From positions 30,252,001-30,316,000 of the forward strand of contig CM063106.1 of the NCBI GenBank assembly GCA_031841125.1: DNA of 64,000 nt. Reading direction: 5' to 3'. The position numbers were made by a program, and so were the translations under genes. The first letter of the stretch is position 1; each line of letters begins with the position of its first letter. This document shows positions 50,698-60,800 of the stretch, piece by piece. The DNA comes from Acanthococcus lagerstroemiae. Taxonomy: Eukaryota; Arthropoda; Insecta; Hemiptera; Eriococcidae. Under the pieces are notes generated by a model. It did no database searches, was not told the DNA's origin, and saw only the letters and a program-made list of their open reading frames with translations.

Positions 50698-51423
50698 TTG
50701 GCAATCCGCCAACAGATTTTCGGCACTCAGCCAGCAAAGATGGCCGACGAATGCGCGCAGCAGGAGTTTGAGCAGGCGCTCGAACTCTTGGCCATAGCGA
50801 ACACACAAATAGAAGAGATTTTAGACAGCGGGGATCCGGCGCGGCTCTCCGCCTCGAAGGTTCGGCGACTCACATTAAAGACACAAAAGCTGATAGCTGT
50901 CGTCGAGAAATATAAACCTCGTGGCACGAAGGAGGACATCCACGAATACTCAGCAAAGGCAGTCACCACCGTCCTCGAGGCATCAGTTAATGTAGCCGAA
51001 CTCCAGGGCATGCAGGAGCCTGAAAAGCAAGAAAACGTAAATCTAGCTCAAAAAACAACCGCGCACGTGCCTCGCAGCCTGGAAATCAAGGTCCCCGTTT
51101 TCGACGGGAATTATGACAACTACCCCAACTTCAAGGAGGCCTTCCACGTAGCCACGGATAGTTCAGCCATGTCAACAAAGCACAAATTTATATTCTTCCG
51201 TGATCACCTATGCGCCAGTGTACGGAATCGAATCGATAACATCGTGGTATCGGACGAAAATTATGAAGTGGTTCTGAAAATCATCGACGACCGGTACAAC
51301 AACAAGGCAAGGATAATTCAGTCACTTTACACGAGACTGGATAACCTGCCAACAGCAGTGGACACGACGAAAGGCCTCCGTAGGACCTATGATGACATCG
51401 AGAAAACTCAAATGTCATCCTGA
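50698..51423 (+). CDS. BEL/Pao Gag N-terminal part
   Basis: The 241-codon frame starts at ATG 50698 (a second in-frame ATG at 50740, MADECAQQEF, is equally plausible). It matches the DUF1759-type Gag of BEL/Pao elements: LEIKVPVFDGNYDNYPNFKE, FIFFRDHLCASVRNRID and YEVVLKIIDDRYNNKARIIQ. The frame ends at a stop near 51421, and the same protein resumes downstream in another frame, apparently after loss of some residues. The product is a retrotransposon structural protein. The element is broken here and again by the insertion at 51982. Confidence 0.85.
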   Translation: MAIRQQIFGTQPAKMADECAQQEFEQALELLAIANTQIEEILDSGDPARLSASKVRRLTLKTQKLIAVVEKYKPRGTKEDIHEYSAKAVTTVLEASVNVAELQGMQEPEKQENVNLAQKTTAHVPRSLEIKVPVFDGNYDNYPNFKEAFHVATDSSAMSTKHKFIFFRDHLCASVRNRIDNIVVSDENYEVVLKIIDDRYNNKARIIQSLYTRLDNLPTAVDTTKGLRRTYDDIEKTQMSS

Positions 51424-51439
51424 AAAATCGAGTAACTGA

Positions 51440-51981
51440 CAAGTTTCCGCCCGAAATCCTGTATCAGCTGAAGAAAAAGGGTACTCTCGAGTTACTCACA
51501 ATAAGAGAACGACTTGACGGCTACATCACAATGCGGGAAGAACTTCGAGTCGACGAGAGAGAAGCGCACATTGCGCCAGTACCCATGATCGCTTCGCCGC
51601 CTCACGCTTCGCTTTTGGCGGCGGGCCCGGCCAATCCCGCAAAGCTCGAAACAAATAAAGCCAAACAAAGGGATACTACAAACAGCAACGCTGAACGAAG
51701 ACCGATCAGCTGCCAGTTTTGCCAAGGTGAGCATTTCGCTGATCAATGCACAATCTATCCAACGGCGAGGGACCGAAAGGCGGCCATGCCAGAAAAGTTT
51801 TGCATCTTATGCCTCCGCACAAACCACTCGAAAAACGATTGCCGCAACGAGAAGGCCAAGACATGCTTCTTTTGCAAGAAAATGAAGGCGCACCACTCAG
51901 CGTTCTGCCCACAGAAATTCGGCTACTTTTCCGAGAAACCTGCCGAGAAAAAGATAGAAGCGGATATTAAAAAGGTACAGG
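51440..51981 (+). CDS. BEL/Pao Gag C-terminal part with three zinc knuckles
   Basis: This frame begins around KFPPEILYQLKKKG (51440) and carries three cysteine clusters typical of BEL/Pao: CQFCQGEHFADQC, CILCLRTNHSKNDC and CFFCKKMKAHHSAFC (51710-51915). It runs without a stop to the target duplication of the large insertion at 51976-51981, which cuts the polyprotein. The reading phase matches that of the protease on the far side at 61852. Confidence 0.85.
51976..51981. repeat. Polinton target-site duplication, left
   Basis: TACAGG, repeated exactly at 61846-61851. Six base pairs is the Polinton/Maverick value. Confidence 0.9.
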
Positions 51982-52239
51982 AGTAGATATAAAATGCGGG
52001 TCCTAGAACACATAACAGACTATGCTAAGCGCCATATGACGTCACGACGCATCGAGCTCGCGTATGCAGTTCGGTACTAGGTAATTAAGAGACTATGTTT
52101 AATGTATTTCGGATGGAATTTGAAGCGTGATGCTTGCGATTTAAAGGCGGGAAGCATTAAGTGGGAGATATTTTCGTTGAATATTTTAAACTGAATATTT
52201 AAAATTTGATTGATTAACCTACCCGAGACAAGAGAGTCC

Positions 52240-52440
52240 CTCGTTAGACGTGGTAGCGTCAACGATGGACCTCTCAGTGTCTCCCAATTAAATTTGGAAC
52301 GGTATCAACCTATCAATCCTGAATTAATTTTCGAATCGAATTTTTGATAGTCATCTACCAACCCAAGACAAGAGAATCCCTTGTTAGACGCGACAGCGTC
52401 AACGATAGACCTCTCTGTGTCTCGCAATTAAATTTGAGTA
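52240..52440. repeat. ~140-bp tandem duplication specific to the left arm
   Basis: The module CGAGACAAGAGAGTCCCTCG ... GTGTCTCCCAATTAAATTTG is repeated as CAAGACAAGAGAATCCCTTG ... GTGTCTCGCAATTAAATTTG. The right arm (61535-61620) has a single copy. Confidence 0.75.
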
Positions 52441-52835
52441 TATCCATTCGTTATTATTATTATTATTATTATTAATTTTACAAATTTCCGAATCGAATCG
52501 AAAAAGATCGGATATATAGACATGTATGCTATTTTCACTCGAAGCAGTCGACGGACGAGTCAATTTCACATTTTTACCGTTAAAAGCAGCTTTTAAACCC
52601 CATCTTGAACATGTACGAGTATGCTATTTTCACACGAAGCATGGTAGGTGGACATTCCTGGAATGCAAAATACCGTTACTTTGCGCGAGTTACTAACCAT
52701 CAGGTACTGATCTATATGTATTTAGGGTTGTTGTGAGCTCTGGACAGTAGCTCGCATATGAAATACATAATATACCAATATGGCGTTAACATTCCTCAAG
52801 TCCCGTTATTCGCAAGCCCCACTGTCAATAGCTAG

Positions 52836-53051
52836 TTAGCATGTTGGAATATCGTCTCCTGGAGAAAAATTATCGTTAACAAAATGATGAGTATAATTTA
52901 TCCCCTCCAATTTTTCGACCATTGCAAGACCAAAGCAGAGTGAATATAATATTGAAACTGCAACTGCAATTTCATTCCACGTTTTGCATCGTCTACGATA
53001 CGACTTGAGATTTTTGCTGCTGCTCCTAGATTTCGTTCTCGAATCTATCAA
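52836..53051 (-). CDS. Small basic/hydrophobic ORF, left arm copy
   Basis: The 71-codon frame starts MIDSRTKSRSSSKNLKSYRR. A basic, serine-rich N-terminus is followed by a hydrophobic segment (IAVAVSILYSLCFGLAMV) and a polar tail ending in DDIPTC. It is intact and identical in both arms, divergent from the polymerase gene, and unrecognised. It could be a small structural or core protein, or an exon of something lost; length alone would permit chance. Confidence 0.35.
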   Translation of the reverse strand: MIDSRTKSRSSSKNLKSYRRRCKTWNEIAVAVSILYSLCFGLAMVEKLEGINYTHHFVNDNFSPGDDIPTC

Positions 53052-53428
53052 AGGATTTTAGCTGCTTTTTCGCGGTCGAATTTTCTCGCTCGAGTATTTT
53101 CTATAATTTTTGCATTTTTCATTTTAATAATTTTAATTTTAACTTAATAAGACATTTTGCGTTTTATCGCTGTAAAAAAAGACAATTTTTTTTATAATTT
53201 TTCAATTTTATTTAAAAATTTTTGCTTCGTTCGCTGCGCGTGATTTTTCCGCTGTCCTTCTTCCGAGCTTACGCAGACATCTGATTCTAGTAAGTATTTC
53301 AATCTTTCATCATCACCTCAGTTTATTCGCAAGTGAATTTACATAATTTTCCCTTTGATTATTCATCATATTATGTGTGTTCGTATATGCAGAATATTAA
53401 CGCGAAATTTATTTTCTGCTCAATAGAA

Positions 53429-56099
53429 ATGGCATCTAATAGTAATAATCTTGCCGGATCAAGCGCTGCCGCCTCTCCCTCTGGCTCCGATCGAGGTTCC
53501 ACCACCCCCATGGCGGGTCCTAGCGGAGTTTTCAATCCAACTCGCCTATCAATCTCTGTGAGTATTTTTTCATCATCAGTTACATTTTCGATTATTTATC
53601 GGCTTATTATTATATTATTTATTCGTGAATATTTTCAGACTAATTCTATTCGATCGAGTGTCGCGGCTCCCGGCCGAGCTACTCCCACCATCACCTCAGT
53701 TCGCGAATCTGAGTCAAATGCGAGTCTCCCTCCAAATGTGGTAAGAATTTTTCGCATTTATCTAGTTTTCTTGAAATTCATCTAATTGATTGATTGATTG
53801 CATATTACCTATGGAAATTTTGAATCGTATTCTAAATTTAATTATTTTTCAGGCTAATAGCCATATCACGTCCGAGGGTAGAGACATCAATGACGAAAGA
53901 ATCTCTTGTCTGATTTGTGGTACCAATCATAAGAGGACATTTTGGTATCGTCACATCCTCTCCCAGGAACACAAAAACGCCGTTTACCGCAGCGAAGCTG
54001 AAAATACCAGCACTCGCGGTATTATCATCCAGCGGACTCCCAGTAGGATGATGTATGATATTTTGTTTAAAGCCGACCGCGATAACGAAAATATGGTGTT
54101 TACTCAGCCCGAGCTGTCCTCGATAGATGAAGCCTCTCTCAAACAGACGCATACAGAGGCCTTGGAAACATTGGAAAATTTTTTCGGGCATTTTTACGAG
54201 GGGATTTTGTATAGGTTAACCGAGGGGCTAGCTATACATAATGCCTTAAAGGTGCACAGTTCGCTAAGCCTGTCGTTGCAAAAATTCACAGGCAATGGCG
54301 AAATTTTACGTGAAAATGTTTCTTTACGAACATCGGCTGAGGAAGTATTAGTAGCGACAGATTTAGAGGAGTGGACAACTCTTTTAATTGCTCAGCTAAT
54401 GGTGAAATACGAGGAAAGTTCTCACCGTGGTTCCAACTGGACTTTGTTAAAAATCAACGATTTTGAAATGCATATTTCGAAATACAGTCCATTGCTAGCA
54501 TCATCATACATTCCGCTTCCTTCTGAGATAGTACGGAAAAAAGCTGTAATTAATGTTGAAAATGTTGCCGATGAATTGTGTTTCAAATATGCAATTCTAA
54601 GTAAAGTGGCTTATAATAAAGTCCCCAAGGTTCTTAATCTCAGACGTGTTAGTCATTATAAGAGAGCCGAGTATAATGATAAGTTTAATTTCAGTGGAAT
54701 AAGGTTTCCAACTCCCTTGGCAGACATAGGCATTTTCGAACATAACAACGCCGCATCTGTTAATGTTTATGGATTAAGTAAGGAGGAAAGTAAACAATTT
54801 TTTGTCTACCCAATCCGAATCTCGAAAAATTATGTGGCTGGTAACCACTTTGATTTGTTATATGTCCAAGATGAATCGTCCTTGACTCGCGAGGACGAAT
54901 CTGTCAGAGGGCACTACTGTCTCATCACAAATTTGAGTCGTTTAGTCAACTCGCAGAATAACAGTCATAAGAATGCGCTCTATATATGCCATCGGTGTTT
55001 AGTATCTTTTAACAGTAAAGAGGCTCTAACTGAACACGGACTCATCTGCAATAAATTAGATGCAGTCCATTCGGTGATGCCTACAGGGGAAAAGGCCGTG
55101 CAGGTATTTAAGAATTTTCAATTTAAGCAACGTGTTCCTTATGTAATTTACGCCGATTTCGAATGCGCTCTCGTTCCGCAATCAATTCCTACTCGTGAAT
55201 TGAATGCTGAGAGTAGTTCGTACACAGATAAGACGCAAAAGCATGAGGCCACCTTGTATTGTTATTATATTGTAACAAGCAACGAAAATGATCCGAGTGA
55301 GTATCAACCTCAGTTGTATCGAGGGCCGAACGCAGTGCGACATTTCTGGCGGAGCCTACGGGCTGATTTGGAAAAAATCAGTATAATATATAGGAAAATT
55401 GTACCTATGAATCTTACTCCGGAGGACTTGCTCCATCTTAATCAGAATATGAGCTGTCATATATGTGGTGCGGAAGCTCCCACCCCTACGTTAAATGGCT
55501 TTGTTATTGATCACTGTCATTTAACGGGGAAAGTGAGGGGTTACGCGTGTAATAGTTGTAATCTTAATTATAAGTTGCCGTCATTTGTACCTATTATATT
55601 TCACAATGGGTCAAACTACGACTTTAAATTATTAATTAAAGATGTTTTTTCTGAAATTAACCCAAATGCTGACGATGAGATTGTTGATGGACGAACGAAA
55701 TCTGCTCGAAGCGGTAGTGCTGGCAGAAGGAGAGCAAAGAGAGCGAGGAACAGCTTTGTATTAGACGAGGCTGAAGACAGTGACTCGGACAAAGACATGG
55801 AGGAGGGAGACATAGATGAAGATGGACTCGACAAAGATGATGAGGATTTGGAAGAGACGACGACTGCTGTCAGAGCTAACCGTGGAAAGACCTCGAATGA
55901 TATAAAGGTCATTGCTCAAAATGCGGAGAATTTTATATCATTTGAGGTTAAAGTCACGCGAAATTTATCCGCGAGATTTATCGACAGTTTTCGATTCATG
56001 TCGTCGGGTCTCAGCACGTTGGTGGGTAATTTAAACGTGGAGCAATTAACTCATGTCTCCAAATTTTATCAGGGACAAACCGCCTCCCCACCATCCTGA
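53429..56099 (+). CDS. Protein-primed-type DNA polymerase B, left copy, internally deleted
   Basis: The start is ATG 53429 (MASNSNNLAGSS). Three exons join in phase 0: 53429-53557, 53639-53740 and 53853 onwards, with introns GTGAGT...TTTTCAG and GTAAGA...TTTTCAG. A possible 5' UTR donor (GTAAGT) is at 53290. Approximate spliced positions: C2H2-like finger CLICGTNHKRTFWYRH at 96; second cluster YICHRCLVSFNSKEALTEHG; exonuclease motif I YADFEC at 510; an endonuclease VII-like block CHICGAEAP...DHCHLTGKVRGYACNSCN at 612-645; exonuclease motif II FHNGSNYDF at 660; an acidic stretch near 713-745. At 56075 a deletion shifts the frame, giving TASPPS and a stop. Palm motifs A and B are lost, so this copy cannot polymerise. 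Confidence 0.85.
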
Positions 56100-56316
56100 A
56101 GAATATCCGCCTACCAACCTTCAAACGTCGTCATATCCTCAATGAAGAAACCAATCTCGTTCTCATTGAAAGAGCTCGCACCAAAATTCTCTTTGATCGG
56201 TTTGTCCAAGCTGGTGGAGCAATTTTAGACATTTCCAAAATGCATATGTACAACTTCCATTATAAAACTATGAAATCAACAATATTCCCAGATTCCAATA
56301 TTTCTCTTGCCTATAC
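56075..56316 (+). repeat. Inner inverted repeat, left (242 bp)
   Basis: The reverse complement lies at 56627-56868. It encodes the polymerase segment from NRLPTILKN to the first two residues of motif C (SLAYT). It is joined to the outer arm by a deletion and to the spacer by the fold-back point. Confidence 0.9.
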
Positions 56317-56626
56317 GTTTGAAAAATTAAAATAAGATTTAAAATTTAACGTTTGCTTAATAATATTTTTCTTCACTCCCTTGGCTTTTTTTACCTCGTG
56401 GCTGGTACTTTTAAACGCGAACATTTTCGCTTTCAACCCGCAGAACTCGCTCATAATGCCACCTTTGAGTTCATCTTTAAATTTACCTAAGACCTTTTTA
56501 TTCGTTGGATCAAAGAGAGGATGAGAAGGTGGATATTCGGAAAAGTCAAAATAATTTTTAAATGTAAACAAATGATCGTTCAGGGAAGATTGGACCGGAA
56601 TTTGGTAAATGAAGGAATCAGTATCT
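56317..56626 (-). other. Unique 310-bp spacer at the palindrome centre
   Basis: The only single-copy sequence in the element. On the minus strand it encodes the end of polymerase motif C (DTDSFIYQ) and downstream residues to FKSYFNFS, where it meets the inverted copy and reaches a TAG formed at the joint. Confidence 0.88.
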
Positions 56627-56868
56627 GTATAGGCAAGAGAAATATTGGAATCTGGGAATATTGTTGATTTCATAGTTTTATAATGGAAGTTGTACATATG
56701 CATTTTGGAAATGTCTAAAATTGCTCCACCAGCTTGGACAAACCGATCAAAGAGAATTTTGGTGCGAGCTCTTTCAATGAGAACGAGATTGGTTTCTTCA
56801 TTGAGGATATGACGACGTTTGAAGGTTGGTAGGCGGATATTCTTCAGGATGGTGGGGAGGCGGTTTGT
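56627..56868 (-). repeat. Inner inverted repeat, right (242 bp)
   Basis: Exact-length partner of 56075-56316, here contiguous with the rest of the polymerase gene. Confidence 0.9.
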
Positions 56869-57884
56869 GAGGATAAAATTGCGTCTACGGCGGATGCTTT
56901 CCAGGAATTTTCCAAATATACAGTTATTTAGTAATTTAAAGAGATCTTTCTGAAACTCTGAAGTCGCCATTTTCCTTCTTTCATTATTGAGAAGGATGTA
57001 TGGCAACATCCAGGGTTCCTGATGAAATCTAACCCCTCGGTGTATCTTTTTCAGTTTAAGGCCGTGCTTTAGTGCAGACTGTAGATACCGATAATGAATA
57101 ATATATCTATTCTTATCGTGTAATGTCGCAATCAACTTAGGCGGGGTATTCTTATTATTACAAGTTCTTAATTTATCAGGGCAAAACGGAAGGTCTGCAT
57201 GAGCATCGTGTATCTCAGCTGGATATTCCAAATCAACTTCTAAAACATAGCCAATTGAGCCGTCTTCTGGAATTGATGAAACATCCAGCGAGTTGATTTC
57301 ATGCTGTTCGAGCCATCGGAAATCTCGCAATGGGAGGGGTTCACACATTGCATATCCGTATAAGTTATTAGCATCGATGTAGAATAGCGAATTTAGAGGC
57401 TCATCCGGATTAAAATCGCTCATTTGCGGGACATTAGCCTTGGCATATCTGAGAGATGATGCAGCATAGCCACCTCTCACTGAAGCTTCGAAAAATTGAT
57501 ACATGCTAATGTATGTCTTCTAGCAGCTCCAAGCGAGCGCCAGTAGTCTTTAGCATCGCATTCCAAGAAAGCCCCGGAGCTGAATAGCACCACGCAGCAT
57601 CTAACTGATATGCCTCTAAGCAAAAGTCTCTGAAATTCTCAAATACATCGGCTAATAATAATACATCCGTCTCGAGGTAAATGTCACTATAATCACCGAG
57701 GGTATTACAATTAAACGCATTGTATACCAGCTGAGCGTGATTATAGTCTTCGCCGGATATCCCCTCACCGCTCAAGGAGCTATAAAACGCTTCCTTTGGC
57801 GGGAGAGATTTTTCGCTGTAGCGCTCTTGACTATCGATGTATTCATATGGGAATACACCTTTACGAGTCAATAGCTCAAATTGC

Positions 57885-60800
57885 TGTCCCTGATAAAATT
57901 TGGAGACATGAGTTAATTGCTCCACGTTTAAATTACCCACCAACGTGCTGAGACCCGACGACATGAATCGAAAACTGTCGATAAATCTCGCGGATAAATT
58001 TCGCGTGACTTTAACCTCAAATGATATAAAATTCTCCGCATTTTGAGCAATGACCTTTATATCATTCGAGGTCTTTCCACGGTTAGCTCTGACAGCAGTC
58101 GTCGTCTCTTCCAAATCCTCATCATCTTTGTCGAGTCCATCTTCATCTATGTCTCCCTCCTCCATGTCTTTGTCCGAGTCACTGTCTTCAGCCTCGTCTA
58201 ATACAAAGCTGTTCCTCGCTCTCTTTGCTCTCCTTCTGCCAGCACTACCGCTTCGAGCAGATTTCGTTCGTCCATCACAATCTCATCGTCAGCATTTGGG
58301 TTAATTTCAGAAAAAACATCTTTAATTAATAATTTAAAGTCGTAGTTTGACCCATTGTGAAATAAATAGGTACAAATGACGGCAACTTATAATTAAGATT
58401 ACAACTATTACACGCGTAACCCTCACTTTCCCCGTTAAATGACAGTGATCAATAACAAAGCCATTTAACGTAGGGGTGGGAGCTTCCGCACCACATATAT
58501 GACAGCTCATATTCTGATTAAGATGGAGCAAGTCCTCCGGAGTAAGATTCATAGGTACAATTTTCCTATATATTAACTGATTTTTTCCAAATCAGCCCGT
58601 AGGCTCCGCCAGAAATGTCGCACTGCGTTTCGCCCTCGATACAACTGAGGTTGATACTCACTCGGATCATTTTCGTTGCTTGTTACAATATAATAACAAT
58701 ACAAGGTGGCCTCATGCTTTTGCGTCTTATCTGTGTACGAACTACTCTCAGCATTCAATTCACGAGTAGAATTGATTGCGGAACGAGAGCGCATTCGAAA
58801 TCGGCGTAAATTACATAAGGAACACGTTGCTTAAATTGAAAATTCTAAATACCTGCACGGCCTTTTCCCCTGTAGGCATCACCGAATGGACTGCATCTAA
58901 TTTATTGCAGATGAGTCCGTGTTCAGTTAGAGCCTCTTTACTGTTAAAAGATACTAAACACCGATGGCATATATAGAGCGCATTCTTATGACTGTTATTC
59001 TGCGAGTTGACTAAACGACTCAAATTTGTGATGAGACAGTAGTGCCCTCTGACAGATTCGTCCTCGCGAGTCAAGGACGATTCATCTTGGACATATAACA
59101 AATCAAAGTGGTTACCAGCCACATAATTTTTCGAGATTCGGATTGGGTAGACAAAAAATTGTTTACTTTCCTCCTTACTTAATCCATAAACATTAACAGA
59201 TGCGGCGTTGTTATGTTCGAAAATGCCTATGTCTGCCAAGGGAGTTGGAAACCTTATTCCACTGAAATTAAACTTATCATTATACTCGGCTCTCTTATAA
59301 TGACTAACACGTCTGAGATTAAGAACCTTGGGGACTTTATTATAAGCCACTTTACTTAGAATTGCATATTTGAAACACAATTCATCGGCAACATTTTCAA
59401 CATTAATTACAGCTTTTTTCCGTACTATCTCAGAAGGAAGCGGAATGTATGATGATGCTAGCAATGGACTGTATTTCGAAATATGCATTTCAAAATCGTT
59501 GATTTTTAACAAAGTCCAGTTGGAACCACGGTGAGAACTTTCCTCGTATTTCACCATTAGCTGAGCAATTAAAAGAGTTGTCCACTCCTCTAAATCTGTC
59601 GCTACTAATACTTCCTCAGCCGATGTTCGTAAAGAAACATTTTCACGTAAAATTTCGCCATTGCCTGTGAATTTTTGCAACGACAGGCTTAGCGAACTGT
59701 GCACCTTTAAGGCATTATGTATAGCTAGCCCCTCGGTTAACCTATACAAAATCCCCTCGTAAAAATGCCCGAAAAAATTTTCCAATGTTTCCAAGGCCTC
59801 TGTATGCGTCTGTTTGAGAGAGGCTTCATCTATCGAGGACAGCTCGGGCTGAGTAAACACCATATTTTCGTTATCGCGGTCGGCTTTAAACAAAATATCA
59901 TACATCATCCTACTGGGAGTCCGCTGGATGATAATACCGCGAGTGCTGGTATTTTCAGCTTCGCTGCGGTAAACGGCGTTTTTGTGTTCCTGGGAGAGGA
60001 TGTGACGATACCAAAATGTCCTCTTATGATTGGTACCACAAATCAGACAAGAGATTCTTTCGTCATTGATGTCTCTACCCTCGGACGTGATATGGCTATT
60101 AGCCTGAAAAATAATTAAATTTAGAATACGATTCAAAATTTCCATAGGTAATATGCAATCAATCAATCAATTAGATGAATTTCAAGAAAACTAGATAAAT
60201 GCGAAAAATTCTTACCACATTTGGAGGGAGACTCGCATTTGACTCAGATTCGCGAACTGAGGTGATGGTGGGAGTAGCTCGGCCGGGAGCCGCGACACTC
60301 GATCGAATAGAATTAGTCTGAAAATATTCACGAATAAATAATATAATAATAAGCCGATAAATAATCGAAAATGTAACTGATGATGAAAAAATACTCACAG
60401 AGATTGATAGGCGAGTTGGATTGAAAACTCCGCTAGGACCCGCCATGGGGGTGGTGGAACCTCGATCGGAGCCAGAGGGAGAGGCGGCAGCGCTTGATCC
60501 GGCAAGATTATTACTATTAGATGCCATTTCTATTGAGCAGAAAATAAATTTCGCGTTAATATTCTGCATATACGAACACACATAATATGATGAATAATCA
60601 AAGGGAAAATTATGTAAATTCACTTGCGAATAAACTGAGGTGATGATGAAAGATTGAAATACTTACTAGAATCAGATGTCTGCGTAAGCTCGGAAGAAGG
60701 ACAGCGGAAAAATCACGCGCAGCGAACGAAGCAAAAATTTTTAAATAAAATTGAAAAATTATAAAAAAAATTGTCTTTTTTTACAGCGATAAAACGCAAA

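Larger units (their letters stand above)
51982..56077 (+). repeat. Left long inverted-repeat arm, outer part
   Basis: This 4,096-bp segment is the inverse of 57885-61845 (3,961 bp). The 135-bp excess is mostly one tandem copy at 52240-52440, partly offset by 11 extra bases on the right near 61360-61375. Confidence 0.9.
56311..60527 (-). pseudogene. DNA polymerase B, right copy, frameshifted and 3' truncated
   Basis: This is the mirror gene, with ATG at 60527 and the same two introns. It keeps what the left copy lost: YSEKSLPPKEAFYSSLSGEG, LETDVLLLADVFENFRDFCL (exonuclease III region), motif A YIDANNLYGYAM (about 57375), motif B LNNCIFGKFLESIRR and motif C YTDTDSFIY (about 56635). Breaks are six one-base losses between 58278 and 58860, one shift near 57510, and truncation after FKSYFNFS at the palindrome joint, where the usual C-terminal ~50 residues are missing. 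It is of the Polinton/adintovirus-like type with protein-primed family B features. Confidence 0.85.

Noticed and set aside
53838..54191. Antisense 117-codon frame over the polymerase gene (also 59765-60118)
   Set aside because: It is a shadow frame of the polymerase exon.
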